Both the position numbers and the translations under genes were made by a program. The notes under the pieces are model-generated. The model was given only the letters and a program-made list of their open reading frames with translations, ran no database searches and had not been told where the DNA came from. Source: Novipirellula caenicola (GTDB lineage: Bacteria; Planctomycetota; Planctomycetia; Pirellulales; Pirellulaceae). Taken from it: a stretch of 64,000 bases of DNA. The stretch lies in the NCBI RefSeq assembly GCF_039545035.1, contig NZ_BAABRO010000018.1:62001-126000 (forward strand), written 5' to 3'. Below are positions 18,683-26,460 of this stretch, piece after piece; position 1 is the first letter of the stretch; each line of letters starts with the position of its first letter.

Positions 18683-19000
18683 ATGCAATTAAGTCTTGCG
18701 AAGCATTACCTAATGCGGGCATTAGCCATGGACAGAGAGAACGAACAAACGATCAAAAGCCGCGTGCTCAAAGGCCGCTGCATCCTCGATGGATGCGAAA
18801 ACCCGCTCGGAAGCCGAGGTCTATGTGACCATCATCGGCAAAAGTGGTACCGCACCTTGAAGGAGGAATCGACCGAAGACCGACGACTCGAATTCGAAGA
18901 ACGCTCGGTCAAGCTCGGGTTGATTCTTCGCAGCGGCGAACAAGACGAGTGGATCCGCGAACAATCCAATCCGTTCCGCGCTGCAAAGGCCTCGTCATGA
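18683..19000 (+). CDS. Small zinc-binding protein, rightward switch gene
   Basis: 105 residues; ATG preceded by GGAG 8 nt upstream. The zinc motif is CILDGCENPLGSRGLCDHHR (C-x4-C-x8-C-x2-H), then a basic helix, FEERSVKLGLIL and NPFRAA. It is a diverged paralogue of the leftward gene 18058-18480. First gene of the early operon, so it would play the Cro-like part if the pair works as a repressor/antirepressor switch. The stop overlaps the next start (ATGA). Confidence 0.6.
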   Translation: MQLSLAKHYLMRALAMDRENEQTIKSRVLKGRCILDGCENPLGSRGLCDHHRQKWYRTLKEESTEDRRLEFEERSVKLGLILRSGEQDEWIREQSNPFRAAKASS

Positions 19001-19326
19001 CCACCACCCAAAACGCAGCCGAGCAAATGATCACATCGCGTGACATTCCCGCCGCGGTTGAGCAAATCACCGGATTGCGGCCGCATTACAACACCATTCG
19101 TCGCTGGCGAACCATTGGGATTTGCGGTGTCAAGTTGCAAACCCGACGTATCGGCGGACGCGTTGTCACCAGCCGCGATTGGCTCGAGCAGTTTTTTGAT
19201 GACGTCACGTTCGCACGCCAATCCAATTCGATTACCGACGCCCCGCGTGATGGCGAATACTCGCCCGCCGCCAAACGGCGCAACGAACGAGCCAAAGCCA
19301 AGTTGAAAGCCAAAGGGCTTCTGTAA
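18997..19326 (+). CDS. DUF1580 helix-turn-helix protein, excisionase candidate
   Basis: 109 residues. The core (MITSRDIPAAVEQITGLRPH...TIRRWRTIGICGVKL...RIGGRVVTSRDWLEQFF) matches DUF1580, a short family known mainly from planctomycetes, with a MerR/excisionase-like winged helix: helix-turn-helix, a GxxG wing, then a TSRxxLxxF helix. A basic KAKAKLKAKG tail follows. Translationally coupled to the preceding zinc-finger gene. Small winged-helix proteins at this place in an early operon often serve as excisionases or regulators; this is the best Xis candidate in the prophage. Confidence 0.7.
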   Translation: MTTTQNAAEQMITSRDIPAAVEQITGLRPHYNTIRRWRTIGICGVKLQTRRIGGRVVTSRDWLEQFFDDVTFARQSNSITDAPRDGEYSPAAKRRNERAKAKLKAKGLL

Positions 19327-19371
19327 ACCGCCCCATCACCCTGATCCCCCACGAAACATGGAGTCGTCGCG

Positions 19372-19611
19372 ATGTGCAACGGCACACAACCTCAATCGTC
19401 CATTGCCAACGTGTTCAGCGCGATCCACATGATTGCGACCGGGCACACCTTTGCGGAAATCAGACCACGGCTGAGCATCGCCCACGGCGATCGCACGTGG
19501 CATCCCGCTTGCCTTGGTGCAATCACCGCGATGCGAATGACGGACAAATCAACCGTCGTCGCCGAATTGGAAAACTTGGCCAATTGGATCGAGGAACACA
19601 ACGTTGGGTAA
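19372..19611 (+). CDS. Hypothetical early protein
   Basis: 79 residues, MCNGTQPQSSIANVFSAIHM..., mainly helical, acidic C-terminus (ELENLANWIEEHNVG). No family recognised. It overlaps the next start by 8 bp, so both are probably real and coupled. Confidence 0.5.
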   Translation: MCNGTQPQSSIANVFSAIHMIATGHTFAEIRPRLSIAHGDRTWHPACLGAITAMRMTDKSTVVAELENLANWIEEHNVG

Positions 19612-19801
19612 ACCAATCACATTGGCCGACATGATGATGTCCATCGGCGATTACAAGTCACGTCCACGGAGAGTCATCGTCGCCGATGAGCCCGATTACG
19701 CCCGCCGCGTGATCGGGATCGAAAACGGCAAGTTGTTGTTAAAGCACTGCGACGGCAAATGCCGCGTGGTTTCGATCGATCAAGTGCTGAAAGTGATTTA
19801 G
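19604..19801 (+). CDS. Hypothetical early protein
   Basis: 65 residues from a TTG start with GAGGA about 8 nt upstream (MGKPITLADMMMSIGDYKSR). The C-terminal half looks like a small beta barrel (RVIGIENGKLLLKHCDGKCRVVSIDQVLKVI). Function unknown. Confidence 0.5.
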   Translation: MGKPITLADMMMSIGDYKSRPRRVIVADEPDYARRVIGIENGKLLLKHCDGKCRVVSIDQVLKVI

Positions 19802-19830
19802 AACAGTTTTTGCGGGGGAGAAAAGTCGTC

Positions 19831-20157
19831 ATGACAGCGGTCAATCCAATCTGGGGCGAATGCGAGCGAGCCGAAGAAACGCTTTGGCAACTGCGGTCGA
19901 TCTATCGGCTGATTCGGAAGTTCAACATCGACTGCGTTTCTCAAATCGAGGTCGGCAACGAACCCTCGGTTCAATTCGCCGACAAGGATCAATTCCTTGC
20001 CTTGTTTGGTCACCTCGATCACACGCGGTACACGTCGTGGGGATCGGAATACTTTTCGGTCGTCATCGATGACGTGACATTCGTCACGGTCCAATCGCTC
20101 TACGAAACCGAATTAACCAACCGTGACAAACCGGAGGTGCATTGTGCAACGTCCTGA
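19831..20157 (+). CDS. Hypothetical early protein
   Basis: 108 residues; the ATG at 19831 has GGGGGAG upstream, which decides the start. MTAVNPIWGECERAEETLWQLRSIYRLIRKFN, then an acidic alpha/beta region ending in VHCATS. No family recognised. It overlaps the next gene, consistent with one early transcript. Confidence 0.5.
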   Translation: MTAVNPIWGECERAEETLWQLRSIYRLIRKFNIDCVSQIEVGNEPSVQFADKDQFLALFGHLDHTRYTSWGSEYFSVVIDDVTFVTVQSLYETELTNRDKPEVHCATS

Positions 20158-20830
20158 TCAACAATTCCGCGACCAACCGACGCTATTTGGCCCCACGGTC
20201 GACGTGATCGACTATGGCAAACGCAATCGCGACGAAACGTACCGCGACGATTCCAGCCGTCGGCCCAGCCAACGCGGCCTGGTGCTCGCCCGCATTGCCA
20301 ATCATGGCGGCGACGGCGTCACACGCGAACAATTGGCCGAGGAAATGAGTTTGCCCTTGGCATCGGTGTGCGGCCGCGTTCGCGAACTCAAAGATTGCGG
20401 CGAAGTCGTTGACACTCCCAACCGACGAGTCACTCGCAGCGGCAAATACGCCGCGGTTGTCGTATGTCGCGAATTCATTCATTCCGCAAACAAGTCATCT
20501 GCCAATTGCTCGGCCAGCCGATCGACGGGCCGCCCGAGTGACCGCCCCACCGGACGCCGACCAAGCATCGACACGATGACCGACGTCATGCCGGACCAAG
20601 TCACATGCCCGCAGACGCCGTGCGACCAACACGGCGAAATCATCCAAGCCGGCCGGCGATACATCATCACCCGTGGCAAGCGAACCGCCCGCGTGCAAGT
20701 CATCGAAGACATCGACACCGGCGAATTGCTTTACGTGTGCGGCCACGATCGGCCGTGCCCGGTCAGCGAAACCGATCCGCGTGCCACATGGGACTGGATC
20801 GACGGCGACGCGGAGGATGCGAATGGTTGA
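20144..20830 (+). CDS. Winged-helix DNA-binding protein
   Basis: GTG start at 20144 with GGAGG 6 nt upstream. Residues ~40-110 form a winged helix of the MarR/replication-organiser type (RGLVLARIANHGGDGVTREQLAEEMSLPLASVCGRVRELKDCGEVV...RRVTRSGKYAAVVV). A Ser/Arg-rich linker follows, then a Cys-containing domain (CPQTPCDQHG...CGHDRPC) that could bind zinc. 228 residues. Likely an early regulator or replication-associated protein. Confidence 0.6.
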   Translation: MQRPDQQFRDQPTLFGPTVDVIDYGKRNRDETYRDDSSRRPSQRGLVLARIANHGGDGVTREQLAEEMSLPLASVCGRVRELKDCGEVVDTPNRRVTRSGKYAAVVVCREFIHSANKSSANCSASRSTGRPSDRPTGRRPSIDTMTDVMPDQVTCPQTPCDQHGEIIQAGRRYIITRGKRTARVQVIEDIDTGELLYVCGHDRPCPVSETDPRATWDWIDGDAEDANG

Positions 20831-21035
20831 TGCAAACCGAATCAACATCGAACGGTTGCACGAGATCCACGCCAAAGTGCATCAGTTACGCGAGATCCAC
20901 GAAGCACTCGGCGAAGAGTGCGTCGAATTGTTGGGCGTCGGCGACGACAGCCAAAAGATCGACCTTGCGCGAAGCATCGTCGATCACCTGGAGAATCCGG
21001 AAGTCGTCATTTTGCAGCTACGAGGAATGCCATGA
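20823..21035 (+). CDS. Hypothetical small helical protein
   Basis: 70 residues, start overlapping the upstream stop by 8 bp with GGAGG nearby. Strongly helical, heptad-like (INIERLHEIHAKVHQLREIHEALGEECVELL), so probably a coiled-coil dimer. Function unknown. Confidence 0.45.
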   Translation: MVDANRINIERLHEIHAKVHQLREIHEALGEECVELLGVGDDSQKIDLARSIVDHLENPEVVILQLRGMP

Positions 21036-21137
21036 CCACCGTCATCACCACCGCATTTGTTTTTTGTGTTTTCACCTTTTTGGCGTCCCGACGTGGAGAC
21101 GTCGTTTCACGAGTCAAGGATCGATGGAGAACAAGCA

Positions 21138-21323
21138 ATGTTAGTTTTAAGCAGGAAAGCGGGCGAGACCATTTGCATCGGCGATGCGATCGAAGTAACC
21201 GTGATGGAAATCCGGGGCGAGCGAGTTCGCATCGGGATCAAAGCACCACAACCGATCCCGGTACACCGGTCCGAGGTGATGGACCGGATCGTCAAAGCGG
21301 CAATCCATGGCGGTACCGAATGA
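21138..21323 (+). CDS. csrA: CsrA/RsmA-family RNA-binding regulator
   Basis: 61 residues, MLVLSRKAGETICIGDAIEV..., collinear with CsrA: five beta strands, the RNA-contact residues Leu4/Arg6 near the N-terminus, and the conserved Arg at the end of strand 5 region (VRIGIKAPQPIPVHRSEV). CsrA dimers bind GGA loops in 5' leaders and alter translation or mRNA decay. Here it sits in the early operon of a prophage; its stop overlaps the next start (ATGA). The protein could regulate phage genes or reprogramme host mRNAs. Confidence 0.92.
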   Translation: MLVLSRKAGETICIGDAIEVTVMEIRGERVRIGIKAPQPIPVHRSEVMDRIVKAAIHGGTE

Positions 21324-21649
21324 TCCCGTCGCCACACGAGCGGATGGCGATGCGATCGATGTCGTTGTTCGGTGTTGTCATCGAGATCGGTAATCGTCGT
21401 TGGTTCGGTCTGTATCCCGCGATCGATGGCCGGCAAGCGATCAACACGGCGATCTTGGCCGCGTCGACGTTCGAGAACATCGACGCACGCCCGGATCGAT
21501 GTTGGCCAGTGAAGAATTTCGGCTGCTGTTTGTATCCGACCACCTGGGTGGATGCGGCCAAGTTTGGCGAGAACATGCAATTCGGCCACGGGGCAACCCA
21601 TCTCGATCCGTCCAAATGGGCGGCGGATTTTTTGGAAATCGTAGAGTGA
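21320..21649 (+). CDS. Hypothetical protein coupled to csrA
   Basis: 109 residues; ATG overlaps the csrA stop. Contains SLFGVVIEIGNRRWFGLYPAIDG and WPVKNFGCCLYPTTWVD; beta-rich, soluble. No family recognised. Strict coupling suggests co-expression with CsrA, perhaps as a partner. Confidence 0.55.
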   Translation: MIPSPHERMAMRSMSLFGVVIEIGNRRWFGLYPAIDGRQAINTAILAASTFENIDARPDRCWPVKNFGCCLYPTTWVDAAKFGENMQFGHGATHLDPSKWAADFLEIVE

Positions 21650-21681
21650 GTTTGTTTTTTCAAAGGAACGGGAAACCAGTA

Positions 21682-22536
21682 ATGTCAATGTTAAACGAAG
21701 ATACCGACGTCAAATTAAACATCGGCGGCGAGCTCCGGCAAATCCATCCGGGAACCGAAACGATCATCGACGTGATCAACGAAGTCGGTGACGACGGCAT
21801 CCCCATCAAACGGATTGTCCACGGCAACCGCCGGTTGCAACCCGAACCGCCAACCGAACGCGAAGTCGCCCGAGCCAAAGCACGCGATCACGAATTCCAC
21901 TCGATCGACGCGTTCTGCGGCTACTTGTCTCGCGAGTGCGAGGTGTTGTCGTCGTTGGTTTTGGCCGACGTCGATTCCGAACGGATGCGAGCGACGCTTG
22001 ACGAATCGGCCGAATCGGATCGCGAGTTTGTCCAGTTCGCCGCCACCACGCATCCGCTGTTTCGCCCGTGGTTGGATCTAGTCGACACATCGACGCCCGT
22101 GTTGGATTTCGCACTCTTTGCGATGCGTTACCGATCGGCGATCGTCCAGCCCGACGGCCGCGAGTTGGCGTTGACGTTCAGCCAAATCAAATCGAGCAAG
22201 ACGATCACCAAAAAGTCGGGCGTCGGCGCAAAAACACTTAACGGCGTGATGGTTGAAACCGTCATCGGCAGCGAACGTCACGAAGTCGCCGTCGAATTGC
22301 CCGAGCGAATGACGATTTGCGTCCCGTTATTTTTGGACACCGACCCGGTCGACGTTGATTTGGATTTGTTGGTCACCGACACCCCCAACGGCATCGTCGT
22401 ATTCGTCGCCGCCCCGTCGCTGCAGGAAGCAAAGTTTCGAGCGTTCGGCCAATTTGTTGAAACCGTCCGCAAACAGACCGAATTGCTGGTCGGATTCGGT
22501 CGCGTCCGAGAACGCGATTGGAATCTGATTCGCTAA
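21682..22536 (+). CDS. DUF2303 (YfdQ-like) phage protein
   Basis: 284 residues from ATG 21682 (MSMLNEDTDVKLNIGGEL). It shows the DUF2303 pattern: a segment FHSIDAFCGYLSRE, then HPLFRPWLDLVDTSTPVLDFALFAM, a lysine-rich middle and a C-terminal beta-rich domain. This family occurs in prophages of many bacteria (YfdQ of E. coli) in early or recombination-associated clusters; its biochemical role is unknown. Confidence 0.7.
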   Translation: MSMLNEDTDVKLNIGGELRQIHPGTETIIDVINEVGDDGIPIKRIVHGNRRLQPEPPTEREVARAKARDHEFHSIDAFCGYLSRECEVLSSLVLADVDSERMRATLDESAESDREFVQFAATTHPLFRPWLDLVDTSTPVLDFALFAMRYRSAIVQPDGRELALTFSQIKSSKTITKKSGVGAKTLNGVMVETVIGSERHEVAVELPERMTICVPLFLDTDPVDVDLDLLVTDTPNGIVVFVAAPSLQEAKFRAFGQFVETVRKQTELLVGFGRVRERDWNLIR

Positions 22537-22548
22537 CACCTACACCCC

Positions 22549-22704
22549 ATGATGAAGTGGGCCAACGGTGATCCCAAGGGACGGCCCTTGCTGGCGACGA
22601 GACCGAATAAGCGCCAACTGCAGATCGATGCGGAACGTCGCGTATCGAAACAAAGACGTGTGTTTGCGGGGCACGCCTTGATTTCCCTTTTCGTGCGTGC
22701 ATGA
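22549..22704 (+). CDS. Possible small basic protein
   Basis: 51 residues, MMKWANGDPKGRPLLATRPNK..., very rich in Arg and Lys. It fills the gap between the DUF2303 gene and the tRNA-like sequence on the same strand. No strong ribosome-binding site; could be spurious. Confidence 0.35.
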   Translation: MMKWANGDPKGRPLLATRPNKRQLQIDAERRVSKQRRVFAGHALISLFVRA

Positions 22705-22757
22705 AAAGGACATCGAAGAGCGGAGACGTGACGGCCCGGAGAGACGGGCAATGATCG

Positions 22758-22838
22758 GGGGCGGTAGCTCAGTGGTAGAGCAGGCGATTCACCGGAGGAT
22801 CGACAGCCAGGTCGCGGGTTCAAATCCTGCCCGCCTCG
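22758..22838 (+). tRNA. tRNA-like sequence with enlarged anticodon arm
   Basis: 81 nt. Acceptor GGGGCGG/CCGCCTC pairs over 7 bp (one G-T), the D arm is GCTC-AGTGGTA-GAGC, and the T arm GCGGG-TTCAAAT-CCTGC is canonical; the variable loop is 5 nt. The anticodon arm, 22783-22808, is 26 nt instead of 17. It folds best as GGC, then GATTC-ACCGGA-GGATC, a GACA bulge, then GCC, so no normal 7-nt anticodon loop or identity can be assigned. No CCA encoded. It is either a decayed phage tRNA or a tRNA mimic. Confidence 0.6.
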
Positions 22839-22886
22839 TTGAAGTGTTTTGATCTATCGTTCACACGCACAGGAAAGGGAATTTGC

Positions 22887-23288
22887 ATGGCTTCCAAACA
22901 ATTCGTACCGCTATCGACAAAGCTGATCGACGAAGGCGAATTTGTCGACGAGCTCGACGAAGCGATCACCGAAACGATGAAAGGCCTCGTCGCGTTTCGC
23001 CGGCGGCACGGCGACCGATCGCACAAAGCCAAAGCGACGATCACCGCCAAGATCGAAATGGTCGTCACCGACGTCGAAAACGGCGCCTACCAAATCAATT
23101 GGAAACTCGACCAATCGCTACCCAAGCGACCGGCGCAAAGTTCGTTCGCCGTCGAAGGCGGAACCGAAGACAATTCCGACGCATTGTTCGTCCGGACCAG
23201 CGGCAGCGATAACAGTCATCCCGACCAAATGAAGTTCGCCACCCGCGACGGCCGCACGATCGATCCGGAGACCGGCGAAGCCCATTAA
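22887..23288 (+). CDS. Hypothetical early protein
   Basis: 133 residues, ATG 22887 preceded by an AGGAAAGGGA purine stretch. N-terminal helices with an acidic face (LIDEGEFVDELDEAITETMKGLVAFRRRHGDRSHKAKATITAKIEMVV), then a polar tail. Function unknown; its place between the DUF2303 gene and a putative replication protein suggests DNA metabolism. Confidence 0.5.
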   Translation: MASKQFVPLSTKLIDEGEFVDELDEAITETMKGLVAFRRRHGDRSHKAKATITAKIEMVVTDVENGAYQINWKLDQSLPKRPAQSSFAVEGGTEDNSDALFVRTSGSDNSHPDQMKFATRDGRTIDPETGEAH

Positions 23289-23299
23289 GAAGTGGAATC

Positions 23300-24355
23300 A
23301 TGGAAGATCACCATCGTCCATTAATCGCAATGGCCGAAGAATCGACGCGTGAAATCCACGCACGCATTTGCGCGGTCGAATCGGCCGTACGTGCGATCGG
23401 ATTCCGTGCCGATTCCGGCCACGATCTGATTTGTCGTTTGATCGCACGAGTCGCCGGGCGTGAAACGCTCGTTCGTACCGTCGCCGAGATCGCCGCCGAT
23501 TCCGCCGTCGGGATCTCGTACAGCTACGCGCTGCGTTGCATCGCCGAACTGCAAGCATACGACGTGATCCGCACACGTGAAGTTCAAACCAACCCGACAC
23601 GGCGACGTGGCCGACCGGCCAAGACGTTGCAAGTGTGGTTGAATTGGGAATTGATCCACGAGACCAACGCGATCGAAAGCCGTCATGTTGCGATGCAAAA
23701 AACCGCACCGATCCCATCCGAAATGGTCGCAGATGAATTAGTGACGAAGTCGTGTCGAGACAATGACGGATCGATGACCAATTCACGACCAAGCGGTGAC
23801 GAACCGATGACCAAGTCGTGTCGAAACGCGAAACACACTGTATCAGAAAACCCTATCCCCTCATCGCCGTCACCCGGTGCAAACCAGCCCACTAAACAAC
23901 CATCGGCGACGGCGACGGAATCGGAGATCACATTTGAATCGATCGTCGATACAATTCGCGATGCTGGCGTCGAGCGAGTCCGCAATCTGATCGACGAAGC
24001 CAAACAAGTCGGCATGACGCCCGCCGAGCTGGCCGACGCCGCCTACATCGTACGCCACACCAACGCCCTCGGCGGCGGTGCCCTATTCGATCACGTTCGC
24101 TCCGGCGGATGGCCGATCAGCGGAGTCAAGCCAGCCGACGTGATCCGAGCCGAGCGAAAGCAACACGCCGACGGAATCCGCCAAGAGGTCGCCGCCAACG
24201 CCCCACGTGGCACCCCACTGCACGCGATCGCCGGCGTCACCGCCAAGCGATTGATCGCCGCCGGATTGCCCGACCACGTCCGCGACAACGAGCGAGCCGT
24301 TTACAACGCGATCCATCGGTCCCCATCATCCAACGCCCACGGAAAACAACCATGA
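23300..24355 (+). CDS. Winged-helix protein, replication-initiator candidate
   Basis: 351 residues. N-terminal winged helix (GRETLVRTVAEIAADSAVGISYSYALRCIAELQAYDVIRTREV...RRRGRPAKTLQVWLNW) resembling phage replisome organisers. A long low-complexity Ser/Pro/Thr linker (~150-205) follows, then a helical C-terminal domain (FESIVDTIRDAGVERVRNLIDEAKQVG...). A two-domain layout with a disordered linker is typical of phage origin-binding or helicase-loading proteins. No helicase or polymerase gene is present, so the phage probably relies on the host replisome. Confidence 0.5.
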   Translation: MEDHHRPLIAMAEESTREIHARICAVESAVRAIGFRADSGHDLICRLIARVAGRETLVRTVAEIAADSAVGISYSYALRCIAELQAYDVIRTREVQTNPTRRRGRPAKTLQVWLNWELIHETNAIESRHVAMQKTAPIPSEMVADELVTKSCRDNDGSMTNSRPSGDEPMTKSCRNAKHTVSENPIPSSPSPGANQPTKQPSATATESEITFESIVDTIRDAGVERVRNLIDEAKQVGMTPAELADAAYIVRHTNALGGGALFDHVRSGGWPISGVKPADVIRAERKQHADGIRQEVAANAPRGTPLHAIAGVTAKRLIAAGLPDHVRDNERAVYNAIHRSPSSNAHGKQP

Positions 24356-24657
24356 ACCGCATCAAGTCATCCCAACAAGCATCCAGCCGCAACCACGCAA
24401 TTTCGCGTGTTCGGCAACAAGTCAGCAAGGCCATGCGAGATCCCGATAGCTGGGTCATCCGGATCACCTACTGCGACGCCGACGGCGTCGTCACCGAGCG
24501 ACGCGTGAGCCCCACGCGATGGAAGAACGATTACTTGTTCCGAGCGTTATGCACTGGCCGCGGCGAACACCGCCAATTTGACCTCCGCCGGATCGAGTCG
24601 ATCGAGCTCGACAACGCCGCCGACGTGTTGATGCCCGAGGGCGTCGTCAAAAAATAG
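24352..24657 (+). CDS. Small standalone WYL-like protein
   Basis: 101 residues; start overlaps the upstream stop (ATGA). It reads as a minimal WYL domain: SWVIRITYCDADGVVTERRVSPTRW, then YLFRALCTGRGEHRQFDLRRIESIEL, matching the typical pattern of a tyrosine strand, a C..RGE.R.F motif and a ligand-contact R. WYL domains bind nucleic acid ends or nucleotide ligands and usually sit behind a helix-turn-helix, which is absent here. Confidence 0.5.
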   Translation: MNRIKSSQQASSRNHAISRVRQQVSKAMRDPDSWVIRITYCDADGVVTERRVSPTRWKNDYLFRALCTGRGEHRQFDLRRIESIELDNAADVLMPEGVVKK

Positions 24658-24666
24658 GGAACCACG

Positions 24667-24885
24667 ATGCCCCAACGAATAAATCCCTACGCCGCCCCGA
24701 TCCGCACAGCACCAACACCCACCAAACGCACCTACGGCCGCTGGTTAATCGCATGCTTGATCGGCTGGTTTGTAACCCTGCTTGTGACGGCAAGCATCAT
24801 CGATGAACTGGCGCAGATGAACGATCGCCAACAACGGATTATTTGGGATCTGTGTGATGAGTTGGATAGGAACAATTCCAATTGA
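24667..24885 (+). CDS. Small single-pass membrane protein
   Basis: 72 residues. Begins MPQRINPYAAPIR, an NPY-containing start typical of small planctomycete membrane proteins, then one helix (WLIACLIGWFVTLLVTASII) and an acidic tail. Last gene of the early rightward operon. Function unknown. Confidence 0.55.
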   Translation: MPQRINPYAAPIRTAPTPTKRTYGRWLIACLIGWFVTLLVTASIIDELAQMNDRQQRIIWDLCDELDRNNSN

Positions 24886-24954
24886 AGCAACTTCATCTCT
24901 ACGAAACACCGTCCGGCAATTCGAACAAGAGTAGTTTGGTCCCCAAAATTTGGT

Positions 24955-25422
24955 TCACCGGTTGGCTAACTCGATCACTCGACCCACCAAAACGTATGTG
25001 CCAACGACACACCACAAAAGATTTTCCGAATGGTGCAGAACTCCCATCGCCCACGACACTGGCGTGCCCGACGGCCTAACTCTCGCACCATGGATTACCC
25101 GTATGTAATAGTCTTCCCTGTCAGGATCTAGACGCACAAGTGCGTGGCGTATGCTGGACTCCATAATCCGATTTCTTCGTGTCGCGTCCAATGATACAAT
25201 TAATAAGACAAACCCCATCAAAAAGCATGAGCAAATTGAGTAAACGCTCACGTTTGGAGTAATCGCTAAAGCGAGTAAAAGCGTAAACCATAACACCCGC
25301 GTCGAGGTAGTCAAAACGATGCGTTCAGTTTGAAGATTTCGATACTGCGCTAGCAATAACGTTATTACAGGTGAATGCTCCGACTTGTCACGGATCGTTA
25401 TGGATTTGTCTACTTTGCTCAT
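24955..25422 (-). CDS. Membrane protein paired with GTPase
   Basis: 155 residues with two central membrane helices (TRVLWFTLLLALAITPNVSVYSICSCFLMGFVLLIVSLDATRR) and a third hydrophobic stretch near the C-terminus. Translation start overlaps the GTPase stop (ATGA), so the two are made together. Orientation is opposite to the early operon, as for independently expressed cargo. No family recognised. Confidence 0.55.
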   Translation of the reverse strand: MSKVDKSITIRDKSEHSPVITLLLAQYRNLQTERIVLTTSTRVLWFTLLLALAITPNVSVYSICSCFLMGFVLLIVSLDATRRNRIMESSIRHALVRLDPDREDYYIRVIHGARVRPSGTPVSWAMGVLHHSENLLWCVVGTYVLVGRVIELANR

Positions 25423-26111
25423 CGCGAAACTTGTTTTGCGACTTTTCGAATCAATGAATCCAACAGTTCGGAACCATCTCTACTTTGTACCGCAATTGTC
25501 GGCATTACTGGAATAGCTTTTGCTGACTGTTTACCTATCACATCGCCAAGCCCGTTTACCAAACATTTCTTTACGTGGCGTTGTCTAGCGTCGAAGTCAG
25601 TCGTCCGCCGAACAGCATCTCGTTTGTTGAGAGCGACGAACAGCCCGCGATTTTTTTTAAGAAGCCGACTGTCTTCACGATAAATGTGGTCCAATCGTTC
25701 GCAAAAGGGGCTGAGCCATCGGGACACAGTGTCGATTGGCTTACTACTGTCTAGCACGATTAGCACGCAATGAGGGCGACGTTCACGCACGAGATTCGCG
25801 TGTTCTACTGGGCCAGTCTGTCCAGGGACGTCAATAGTACGCCTGACACGGAGCTTCAGTGCTTCGTCTCGCCCAATCGAGATTTGAAATGTTTTTGAAT
25901 TCTGTATTTCCAGCGTTTTTTCATGTTGCTGATAAGTTTCCAGCATACCAAATTGAAGGTAGTCTGAAATGCTTGTCTTGCCTACATCTCCGGGGCCGAC
26001 GATCAGCATTTCGACACCGCGAGCATATGCTGAAAGCCATTTGAGTCCACTGGGGACAGTACGTCGAATTACTTCGACGCCAACACTTACTCCGATAGCG
26101 TTTGCTTCCAT
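25419..26111 (-). CDS. Small Ras-like GTPase
   Basis: 230 residues from ATG 26111. G1/P-loop GPGDVGKTS (39-47), G3 as DVPGQ (94-98), G4 NKRD (162-165); the DxPGQ form of G3 recalls Arf/SR-beta type GTPases rather than classical Ras DxxG. A hydrophobic N-terminus is absent, so membrane contact probably comes through the partner at 24955. A GTPase with a membrane partner as independent cargo in a prophage could be a phage-exclusion or signalling module; this is inference. Confidence 0.65.
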   Translation of the reverse strand: MEANAIGVSVGVEVIRRTVPSGLKWLSAYARGVEMLIVGPGDVGKTSISDYLQFGMLETYQQHEKTLEIQNSKTFQISIGRDEALKLRVRRTIDVPGQTGPVEHANLVRERRPHCVLIVLDSSKPIDTVSRWLSPFCERLDHIYREDSRLLKKNRGLFVALNKRDAVRRTTDFDARQRHVKKCLVNGLGDVIGKQSAKAIPVMPTIAVQSRDGSELLDSLIRKVAKQVSR

Positions 26112-26460
26112 AGTCCTTCGTTTTTTATGCAATATGAAAAGTGAAGTCTGCAAACGGTCGGAGCGAAAACAATATCGAACGCGCTTCTGGTGGACGACTC
26201 TTGTCGAACGAGAGACAAAACGTGGTGCGTACAAAGAGGTGTCAAATACCTAATTCTTTAAATAAAATTTTACGCTCACCCGGATGGCGGAACCACGCAA
26301 ACGCGTTCCCGCATATTTCTAGGTCACGAACAAGATGCGAGCTTCCCAAAATGGATTTAGATACCTTTTCGCGGATCCGGTTCCACAATGCGAACGATGT
26401 TTGTGCGTGTCGATCGCAGTAGGTTGATAAATAGCTGCCGTCACAATTCCTGTACCATCG
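26112..26460. other. Intergenic, no gene seen
   Basis: About 350 bp, AT-richer than the structural genes. No supported gene; it should hold the promoter for the leftward GTPase pair. Confidence 0.45.

Noticed and set aside
21032-21319. Reading frame beginning MTTVITTAFVFCVFTFLA upstream of and overlapping csrA
   Set aside because: It has a hydrophobic start but runs through csrA in another frame and its C-terminal part is the separate gene at 21320; no independent support.
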